Shown here: in pieces, positions 1 through 6,007 of the stretch | How positions within the stretch are numbered: position 1 is the first letter of the stretch | Layout of the letters: each line of letters starts with the position of its first letter | Assembly: GCA_004376325.1 (NCBI GenBank) | Contig: SOKC01000116.1 | Coordinates: forward strand, 1-12,093 | Reading direction: 5' to 3' | Length of the DNA stretch: 12,093 nucleotides | Source of the DNA: Actinomycetota bacterium | Lineage (GTDB): Bacteria; Actinomycetota; Humimicrobiia; Humimicrobiales; Humimicrobiaceae | Notes under the pieces: model-generated | Told to the model about the DNA's origin: nothing | Database searches by the model: none | Seen by the model: the letters and a program-made list of their open reading frames with translations, nothing else | Program-made: the position numbers and the translations under genes

Positions 1-1215
1 CAGACCAAAACCGCTGTGCAGTGCTTTTACAGCTTCTTTTATCCTGCTCTTCTTGACAACACAGGAAATTCTTATAGGAGAGGTTGAAATCATTTCAATA
101 TTTATATCCTTGTCTGCCAGAACTTTAAACATTTTTGCCGCTACGCCAGGATGTGTTTGCATTCCAGCACCGACAATGGCTACTTTAGCAATATCGGTAT
201 CCACTTCTACGCGTATACTCTTCAGTTTATTTAGAACTTCCTTTGCCAGAGACAAATCCTCATTTCTTACTGTAAACGAAATAGCAGCAAATTTCTTCTC
301 ACTGACATTCTGCACAATAAGATCAACATTTATATTCTCATCTGCTAATTTGCCAAAAAGTTTGGCAGCGACACCTGGCTTATCTTCCAGACCAAAAATG
401 GATACTTTTGCCTCACCTACGTCATAAGTTACTCCGGTAATCAGTGGTCTTTCCATTCTCTTATCTTTCTTATAATCATCCATAACCCATGTCCCTTCAA
501 TATCATTAAAACTTGACCTGATATGTAATATTACATTATGTTTCCTGGCAAATTCTACAGCTCTTAAGTGAACCACTTTGGCTCCGGAAGATGCAAGCTC
601 CAGCATCTCATCATATGAAAGCGCTTCTAGTTTAATAGCTTCATCTACCAGGTTGGGATCAGTCGAATAAACCCCATCAACATCCGTATATACCTCGCAA
701 TATCTCGCTTTTAGTGCCGAAGCCAGAGCAACTGCAGTTATGTCAGAGCCTCCCCTGCCCAGCGTTGTAATATCGCCATCTGTATTAACACCTTGAAAGC
801 CTGCTACAACAACTACCCTATCTTTTTTTAATTCCCTGTTTATTCTATCTACCTTGATATTTAAAATTTTGGCATTTGAATAAACATCATCAGTTAAAAT
901 TCCTGCCTGCTGGCCTGAAAGAGATATACAATCATAGCCTTTTTCCTGAATTGCCATAGCCAGCAGCGCGCTTGACACCTGCTCTCCTGTTGACATGAGC
1001 ATATCCATCTCCCGGCGGGAGGGACTGGAAGTAATTTTACCCGCAAGTTCAATCAATCTGTCAGTGGTATCACCCATTGCTGAAACGGCAACTACTACCC
1101 TATTTCCTTCCAGTCTGGCCTTAATAATCCTATCTGCAACCCTTTTTATTTTATCTTTGTCACTAACAGAAGTGCCGCCAAACTTTAAGACTATTATATT
1201 TTTTTTATATCCCAT
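1..1215 (-). CDS. lysC: Aspartate kinase (aspartokinase), 3' end cut by window edge
   Basis: Catalyses ATP-dependent phosphorylation of L-aspartate to 4-phospho-L-aspartate, the first step toward lysine, threonine, methionine and diaminopimelate. I translated this frame by hand: it is open for 405 codons from the ATG at 1215 to the window edge. The amino-acid kinase domain is about residues 5-245, with KFGGTSV at 11-17, STGEQ at 75-79, the GDITTLGRGGSD nucleotide/substrate loop at 147-158 and YTDVDGVYSTDP at 176-187. Two ACT regulatory domains follow (about 268-335 and 345-405; the second contains GAGMQTHPGVAAKMF). Family members of this type are about 405-410 residues, so only a few C-terminal residues should be missing. 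No Shine-Dalgarno sequence precedes the ATG; an in-frame TAA lies 15 nt upstream of it. It sits 47 bp downstream of the pyruvate oxidoreductase gene with no clear terminator between them, so read-through is likely. The two ACT domains imply feedback control by lysine and/or threonine, but which one cannot be read from sequence alone. Confidence 0.96.
   Translation of the reverse strand, partial: MGYKKNIIVLKFGGTSVSDKDKIKRVADRIIKARLEGNRVVVAVSAMGDTTDRLIELAGKITSSPSRREMDMLMSTGEQVSSALLAMAIQEKGYDCISLSGQQAGILTDDVYSNAKILNIKVDRINRELKKDRVVVVAGFQGVNTDGDITTLGRGGSDITAVALASALKARYCEVYTDVDGVYSTDPNLVDEAIKLEALSYDEMLELASSGAKVVHLRAVEFARKHNVILHIRSSFNDIEGTWVMDDYKKDKRMERPLITGVTYDVGEAKVSIFGLEDKPGVAAKLFGKLADENINVDLIVQNVSEKKFAAISFTVRNEDLSLAKEVLNKLKSIRVEVDTDIAKVAIVGAGMQTHPGVAAKMFKVLADKDINIEMISTSPIRISCVVKKSRIKEAVKALHSGFGL
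481..498 (-). promoter_or_regulatory. Putative internal ribosome binding site and start for an aspartate kinase beta subunit
   Basis: Met245 of the aspartate kinase (ATG at 483-481) is preceded by GAAGGGA (498-492) with an 8-nt spacer. It lies exactly at the junction between the kinase domain and the ACT regulatory domains. In Bacillus subtilis aspartokinase II the beta subunit is made from an in-frame internal start at the equivalent place. Initiation here would give a regulatory chain of roughly 160 residues. Met254 is an alternative but has a poorer upstream sequence. The position and ribosome site are seen directly; its use is inference. Confidence 0.45.
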
Positions 1216-1262
1216 CTTTGAACCAGTTATTTTTTTTATTTAAATTTCCGGTAAATCTTTTT

Positions 1263-4200
1263 TTATTTTACTTCAGCCATTGCCCTGTAGCTTTCATACT
1301 TGGCTTTAGCTTCCTCTTCCGCCTTGCCAAACAGATCCCTGGCTATTTCGGGGAAAGTCTTGGTAAGCGATGCATATCTTACTTCACCCATCAGGAATTC
1401 CTTGAATGATTCCGTAGGCTCCTTTGAGTCCAGGATAAACGGATTCTTGCCTTCTTTTTTCAGTTCCGGGTTATACCTGTACAGGTGCCAGTATCCTGCA
1501 TCTACCGCTTGTTTTTCTCTTAGCTGCGTACAGCCCATTCCGGCATAAATCCCATGATTAATACATGGGGAGTAAGCTATTACAAGTGACGGACCATTGT
1601 ATCTTTCAGCTTCAATAAATGTCCTTATTGTCTGCTTCTGACTGGCGCCCATTGCAATTTGTGCAACATATACATACCCATAGGACATTACCATTAGTCC
1701 CAGATCTTTTTTCTTAACTTTTTTACCTGAAGCGGCAAATTTTGCTACCGCCCCAAGCGGGGTTGCTTTTGAAGCCTGACCTCCCGTATTGGAATACACT
1801 TCCGTATCAAATACAAGTACATTTATGTTTTCTCCGGATGCCAGCACATGATCTAGCCCGCCATATCCTATATCGTAAGCCCAGCCATCACCGCCAAATG
1901 CCCACACTGATTTTTTAATCAAATAATCCTTAAGTTCCAGTATTTTTTCCCCAAGCTCATTAGCTTTCTTATCACCAAGATCTCCTCCCAGTAGTTTTAA
2001 AATTCTTGCGGTAGATTCCCTGTTTGCCTCGTCATCTTCTTTTCCTGTAATCCATTCACTTATGGCCTTTCTTGCCAGAGGGTCTATATTCATTTCTGAC
2101 AGTTCTCTCATATAATCTTCAATTTTATTGCGCAACTGTTTTATGGCTAAAACCATTCCATATCCATATTCAGCATTATCCTCAAATAAGGAATTTGCCC
2201 ATGCCGGCCCCTTGCCTTTTGCATTGGTAGTATATGGAGCCGAAGGAGCCGAACCACCCCAGATAGATGAGCATCCTGTGGCATTCGTTATCAGCATTCT
2301 GTCTCCAAACAGCTGGGTAACCAGTTTTGCATATGGAGTTTCACCACACCCTCCACACGCACCTGAGAATTCAAATAGTGGTATCCTAAACTGGCTTCCC
2401 TTGACTGTATCAGCAGGAACAACATTCTCTTTTACAGGAATCTTTGAAGCAAAATCCCAGTTTCTAATTTGAACTTCCTGCGTATCCAGTGGTTTCATAA
2501 CCAGGGCTTTATTTTTAGCAGGGCAGATATTTGCGCAGTTCCCGCATCCGGTACAATCAAGTGTACTGACCTGTATTCTATATGCAAACTGCTCAAGGCC
2601 TTTCCCTTTTGCCCCAACAGTTTCAAATTTCTCGGGAGCATTCTTTACTTCTTCACCGGTGAGCAGCACCGGCCTTATAACCGCATGGGGACATACATAC
2701 GAGCATTGGTTACATTGTATGCAATTATCCTTCTGCCATTCCGGTACATTTACTGCTATGCCCCTTTTCTCATAAGCTGCGGTTCCTTGAGGAAATGTTC
2801 CATCCTCAACCCCTATAAATGCGCTAACAGGGATACTATCGCCTTCCTGCCTGTTTATTACTCTTAAGATATTTTTTATAAATTCCGGTTCCTGAGCTCC
2901 TGCAACATCCTCCACTTCTACTGCATCTTTCCAGCTGTCAGGAATTTTTACTTTCCTGAGTGACTCTATACCCTTATCCACTGCCTGGTAGTTCATCTGT
3001 ACAATCTTCTCACCTTTTTTCCCGTAGGTTTTCTTTATTGCTTCCTTCATATATTTTACTGCATCATCTAAAGGTATAACTTTTGCCAGTTTAAAGAAGG
3101 CAGACTGCATAATCATATTTATCCTGCTGCCCAATCCAATTTCAGCCGCTATATCAGTGGCATCAATTATATAAAAATTTATATTATGCCCGCAAAGATA
3201 CTTCTTGATGCTTGCAGGCAGTTTCTCGTCCAGGTCGCGGGCGCTCCACTGACAGTTTAAAAGAAAGATCCCACCGTCTTTTAATCCTTTAAGTAAATCA
3301 TATTGTCCTATGTAAGCCTGATTATGACAGGCCACAAAATCAGCATCGCTGATCAGGTAAGTTGACCTGATTGGATTCTTCCCAAATCTCAAATGAGATA
3401 TGGTAAGGCCACCGGATTTTTTAGAATCATAGGCAAAGTAACCCTGAGCATAAAGATCAGTATTATCACCAATTATCTTAATAGCATTTTTATTTGCTCC
3501 AACCGTACCATCAGAGCCAAGACCCCAGAATTTGCATCTTATAGTCCCTTCAGGAGCAGTTTTAATTTCCTCCCTGACTTCAAGAGATGTGTGAGTAACA
3601 TCATCATTTATGCCTATAGTAAATCCATTTTTAGGACTGGAAAGCTTTAAATTATCAAATACAGCTTTTATCTGGCCTGGAGTGGTATCCTTAGAACCAA
3701 GCCCATATCTTCCGCCAACAATAACCGGTTTGTCTTCCACTTCATAAAATACAGTTTTGACATCCAGGTATAACGGTTCACCTATTGCGCCCGGCTCCTT
3801 TGTCCTGTCCAGAACAGCAATTTTCCTGGCAGTTTTTGGTATTGACTGGAGGAAAAATTCAGTAGAAAAAGGCCTGTAGAGATGAACCTTTACCACTCCT
3901 ACCTTTTCACCTGATTTATTTAAATACTGCACAGTTTCATCTATAGTGTCCGTAACTGAACCCATTGCCACAATTACGTATTCCGCATCTTTTGCCCCTA
4001 CGTAATTAAATGGCTTATATTCTCTTCCGGTTAATTTACTGATCTTACTCATATAATCTAAAACTATTTCCGGAACTTTACTGTAAAAACTATTTGATGA
4101 TTCCCTTGCCTGGAAAAATATGTCAGGATTCTGGGCCGTACCTCTGGTAACCGGGTGTTCCGGATTCAAAGCCCTTTCCCTGAACTGCCTTAATGCATCC

Positions 4201-4778
4201 TCATCAATTAACTTTTTAAAATCTTCATACTCAATAACCTCAATTTTTTGAATTTCATGCGAACTTCTAAAACCGTCAAAGAAGTGCAGGAAAGGTACTC
4301 TTGACTTAATCGCAGATAGATGTGCCACCCCTGCAAGATCCATAATTTCCTGTATTGAACCAGAAGCCAAAAGTCCAAAGCCAGTTTGTCTTACTGCCAT
4401 AACATCCGAATGATCACCAAATATCGAAAGAGCATGAGTTGCTACAGTACGGGCACTTACATGAAATACCCCTGGCAGAAGTTCTCCTGAAATCTTATAC
4501 ATATTTGGAATCATTAGAAGAAGCCCCTGCGATGCAGTAAAAGTTGAAGCAAGGGAACCTGCTGCAAGTGAGCCATGTACCGCGCCTGATGCGCCTCCTT
4601 CAGACTGGAGTTCTCTCACACTGACTACCTGTCCAAATATGTTCTTCCTGCCATGAGCAGCCCACTCATCAATATATTCACCCATTGTGGAAGAAGGGGT
4701 GATAGGATAAATAGCTGCTACTTCAGTGAAAGCGTATGCCACATATGCTGCAGCCATATTTCCATCCATGGTTTTCAT
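1263..4778 (-). CDS. nifJ: Pyruvate:ferredoxin (flavodoxin) oxidoreductase, single-chain
   Basis: Oxidatively decarboxylates pyruvate with CoA to acetyl-CoA and CO2, reducing ferredoxin or flavodoxin; cytoplasmic, thiamine-diphosphate dependent and typical of anaerobes. The 1171 residues hold the full fused architecture. The N-terminal pyrimidine-binding domain has YPITPSSTM (24-32), the SEGGASGAVHG segment with Glu60, and Arg110. A transketolase-C-like domain, gamma domain (GLGSDGTVGANKNAIK, 419-434) and EKR/linker region follow. The ferredoxin domain carries Cys686/689/692/696 and Cys742/745/748/752. The catalytic TPP domain has FGGDGWAYDIGYGGLDH (961-977) and DTEVYSNTGGQASK (991-1004). Cys808, 811, 836 and 1072 match the proximal-cluster cysteines of the Desulfovibrio africanus enzyme, but the extra C-terminal domain of that protein is absent. 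The start is set by AAAGGAG about 10 nt upstream of the ATG. A promoter and a 160-nt leader precede it. All key residues are present, so the enzyme is probably active. A 2-oxobutyrate preference cannot be excluded. Confidence 0.97.
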   Translation of the reverse strand: MKTMDGNMAAAYVAYAFTEVAAIYPITPSSTMGEYIDEWAAHGRKNIFGQVVSVRELQSEGGASGAVHGSLAAGSLASTFTASQGLLLMIPNMYKISGELLPGVFHVSARTVATHALSIFGDHSDVMAVRQTGFGLLASGSIQEIMDLAGVAHLSAIKSRVPFLHFFDGFRSSHEIQKIEVIEYEDFKKLIDEDALRQFRERALNPEHPVTRGTAQNPDIFFQARESSNSFYSKVPEIVLDYMSKISKLTGREYKPFNYVGAKDAEYVIVAMGSVTDTIDETVQYLNKSGEKVGVVKVHLYRPFSTEFFLQSIPKTARKIAVLDRTKEPGAIGEPLYLDVKTVFYEVEDKPVIVGGRYGLGSKDTTPGQIKAVFDNLKLSSPKNGFTIGINDDVTHTSLEVREEIKTAPEGTIRCKFWGLGSDGTVGANKNAIKIIGDNTDLYAQGYFAYDSKKSGGLTISHLRFGKNPIRSTYLISDADFVACHNQAYIGQYDLLKGLKDGGIFLLNCQWSARDLDEKLPASIKKYLCGHNINFYIIDATDIAAEIGLGSRINMIMQSAFFKLAKVIPLDDAVKYMKEAIKKTYGKKGEKIVQMNYQAVDKGIESLRKVKIPDSWKDAVEVEDVAGAQEPEFIKNILRVINRQEGDSIPVSAFIGVEDGTFPQGTAAYEKRGIAVNVPEWQKDNCIQCNQCSYVCPHAVIRPVLLTGEEVKNAPEKFETVGAKGKGLEQFAYRIQVSTLDCTGCGNCANICPAKNKALVMKPLDTQEVQIRNWDFASKIPVKENVVPADTVKGSQFRIPLFEFSGACGGCGETPYAKLVTQLFGDRMLITNATGCSSIWGGSAPSAPYTTNAKGKGPAWANSLFEDNAEYGYGMVLAIKQLRNKIEDYMRELSEMNIDPLARKAISEWITGKEDDEANRESTARILKLLGGDLGDKKANELGEKILELKDYLIKKSVWAFGGDGWAYDIGYGGLDHVLASGENINVLVFDTEVYSNTGGQASKATPLGAVAKFAASGKKVKKKDLGLMVMSYGYVYVAQIAMGASQKQTIRTFIEAERYNGPSLVIAYSPCINHGIYAGMGCTQLREKQAVDAGYWHLYRYNPELKKEGKNPFILDSKEPTESFKEFLMGEVRYASLTKTFPEIARDLFGKAEEEAKAKYESYRAMAEVK

Positions 4779-4874
4779 AAATAATCTACTCCTTTATATA
4801 TAAATTTGCGGATTCAAATTTTTAAGTTAATAGATAAAAATAACTTACTTATACCAGAAATTACTATTGCTTTG

Positions 4875-4907
4875 AAAATTTTTCTAATAACTAACTGGAA
4901 AAATTTT
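4875..4907 (-). repeat. Perfect 10-bp inverted repeat in the leader of the pyruvate oxidoreductase gene
   Basis: The arms AAAATTTTTC (4875-4884) and GAAAAATTTT (4898-4907) are exact reverse complements separated by 13 nt. They lie between the predicted transcription start (about 4941) and the gene start at 4778, so they would form a weak AU-rich stem-loop in the leader RNA or a two-arm operator on DNA. The sequence does not match the usual Rex redox operator (TTGTGAA-N4-TTCACAA). Each arm is itself AT-palindromic, so chance in AT-rich DNA is a real alternative. Confidence 0.4.
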
Positions 4908-4947
4908 TAAGTATAAACAAGCTTTCAAGCAAACACAAAATCATTGA

Positions 4948-4956
4948 ATTATAACA
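4948..4956 (-). promoter_or_regulatory. Extended -10 promoter for the pyruvate oxidoreductase gene
   Basis: Reading the minus strand, TGTTATAAT (4956-4948) is a perfect extended -10 element (TG-N-TATAAT). No convincing -35 sits 16-18 nt upstream, only A/T-rich sequence, which is tolerated with an extended -10. Transcription would begin near 4941, giving a leader of about 160 nt. It lies downstream of recR, so it would separate expression of this gene from the dnaX-recR operon. Confidence 0.5.
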
Positions 4957-5019
4957 CATTTAATTTATTTTTTTAATAAACTAGTGCACACAGCTGGGTA
5001 GCTTTTGGTTACTTGCGGA

Positions 5020-5619
5020 TTAAAGTTCTCTTCTATCAGAAATTGCCCTGCCTATAGTTATCTCATCTGCATATTCCAGGTCACCACCAACAGGAAGTCC
5101 GCTTGCCAGTTTAGTAACTTTAACTCCAAAGGGGGTTAATATCTTTTTTAAATACATAGCAGTACTTTCACCCTCAACAGTGGGATTTAATGCAATTATT
5201 ACCTCTTCAATATTATTAGCCTTCACGCGCTCCAGCAGTCTGGGTACTCTTATCTCGTCAGGCCCGACATTTTCTATGGGAGACAGCAGTCCGCCAAGGA
5301 TATGATACAACCCCTTGTATTCACCAGTTTTTTCAATAATTATTGCATCACTTACTTCCTCTACTATACATATTTTTTTTCTATCCCTGAACTGGTCTCT
5401 GCAAATATGGCAGATATCTTCTTCGGTCAGACTGTAACATTTACTGCAAAATTTAACCTTTTCCTTCATCTCAATCAGGTTCCTGGAGAATTTTACAATA
5501 TCGCTATGAGAAAGCTTGAGCAAAAAGAATACAATTCTTTTGGCAGATTTGGGGCCTATTCCCGGAAGTTTCCTGAATTCGTTTATTAAATTTTCTATAC
5601 TTTTTATATATAAAGCCAT
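5020..5619 (-). CDS. recR: Recombination mediator protein RecR
   Basis: With RecO and RecF it loads RecA onto SSB-coated single-stranded gaps during recombinational repair. The 199-residue length is typical. In order: helix-hairpin-helix LPGIGPKSAKRIVFFLL (18-34), a C4 zinc finger with Cys58, 61, 70 and 73, a Toprim domain from about 82 (ICIVEEVSDAIIIEKTGEYKG, Glu87/Glu88, and NPTVEGESTAMYL, 145-157), and the conserved C-terminal SGLPVGGDLEYADEITIGRA segment ending in a DRR motif. It is the last gene of the dnaX-ybaB-recR cluster, 70 bp after ybaB. No Shine-Dalgarno sequence precedes the ATG; instead a perfect 8-bp inverted repeat begins 5 nt upstream. No alternative start with a better ribosome site is visible, and this start leaves the normal short N-terminus before the helix-hairpin-helix motif. 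No strong terminator follows before the next promoter. Confidence 0.97.
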   Translation of the reverse strand: MALYIKSIENLINEFRKLPGIGPKSAKRIVFFLLKLSHSDIVKFSRNLIEMKEKVKFCSKCYSLTEEDICHICRDQFRDRKKICIVEEVSDAIIIEKTGEYKGLYHILGGLLSPIENVGPDEIRVPRLLERVKANNIEEVIIALNPTVEGESTAMYLKKILTPFGVKVTKLASGLPVGGDLEYADEITIGRAISDRREL

Positions 5620-5624
5620 TTATA

Positions 5625-5652
5625 ATTTACAACTGGTTTAATAATTGTAAAT
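5625..5652 (-). repeat. Perfect 8-bp inverted repeat just upstream of recR
   Basis: ATTTACAA (5625-5632) and TTGTAAAT (5645-5652) are exact reverse complements with a 12-nt spacer, ending 5 nt before the recR start codon. In RNA it would place a stem-loop where a Shine-Dalgarno sequence would normally be. On DNA it could be an operator. It does not match the Gram-positive LexA box. Function unknown. Confidence 0.4.
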
Positions 5653-5658
5653 AAATCT

Positions 5659-5677
5659 ATTACAGTATACTGGTAAT
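5659..5677 (-). promoter_or_regulatory. Near-palindrome overlapping a possible recR promoter -10
   Basis: ATTACAGTATACTGGTAAT is palindromic apart from one extra G and contains the perfect 10-bp palindrome CAGTATACTG (5663-5672). On the minus strand its centre gives TATACT, a fair -10, with CTAACA (4 of 6 to consensus) 18 nt upstream. This could be an internal promoter with an overlapping operator for recR, or chance. Confidence 0.25.
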
Positions 5678-5689
5678 CTATAATTTCTG

Positions 5690-6004
5690 TTAGAAGAGCC
5701 CGGGTATATTCATACCGCCGGTAAGGCCTGCCATTTTATTTTTAGCTTCATCTTTTGATTGTTTTATAGCATCATTTATAGCAACCATTACCATATCTTC
5801 AATCATTTCCATGTCATCTGAATTAACCATATCCTTATCAATTTTTACTCCTACAATTTCCTGATCACCGTTCACTCTCACCTTTACCGCACCCCCGCCC
5901 GCAGAAGCTTCAAACTCCATTTTTTTCAATTCTTTCTGGATTTCTAGTAATTTTTGCTGCATAATCTTTGCCTGCTTCATCATATTCCCATAGTTTAGAC
6001 TCAA
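5690..6004 (-). CDS. ybaB: YbaB/EbfC family nucleoid-associated DNA-binding protein
   Basis: A small dimeric DNA-binding protein of the YbaB/EbfC family, almost always found between dnaX and recR; linked to nucleoid organisation and gene regulation, although its exact job is still unclear. At 104 residues it has normal length. It shows the long N-terminal amphipathic helix (QAKIMQQKLLEIQKELKK, 11-28), the conserved GGGAVKVRVNG strand segment (36-46), the EIVGVKID strand (49-56) and a C-terminal helix, ending in a Gly/Met-rich tail. The start is TTG: AAAGGAG (6017-6011) lies 6 nt upstream of it, whereas the nearest ATG pair (residues 8-9) is about 27 nt from that ribosome site. The Shine-Dalgarno sequence is formed by the last codons of dnaX (AAG GAG TAA), with only 3 bp between the genes, so translation is probably coupled to dnaX. 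Confidence 0.95.
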   Translation of the reverse strand: MSLNYGNMMKQAKIMQQKLLEIQKELKKMEFEASAGGGAVKVRVNGDQEIVGVKIDKDMVNSDDMEMIEDMVMVAINDAIKQSKDEAKNKMAGLTGGMNIPGLF

Positions 6005-6007
6005 TTT

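Noticed and set aside
53..427. Open frame on the plus strand of 124 codons
   Set aside because: It lies antisense to the clearly functional aspartate kinase frame, has no ribosome site and its protein resembles nothing I recognise.
1216..1262. Lysine riboswitch before aspartate kinase
   Set aside because: The gap is only 47 bp, far too short for the L box, and shows no conserved elements.
2128..2867. Two plus-strand open frames opposite the pyruvate oxidoreductase
   Set aside because: They are mirror frames of the iron-sulphur and gamma-domain coding region; the minus-strand frame carries all family motifs.
4875..4907. Rex redox-repressor operator in the pyruvate oxidoreductase leader
   Set aside because: The arms lack the TTGTGAA/TTCACAA core and the spacing is 13 nt rather than 4.
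4981..5019. Terminator after recR
   Set aside because: The only stem is AGCT-ACCC-AGCT (4 bp), and it is not followed directly by a T-run.
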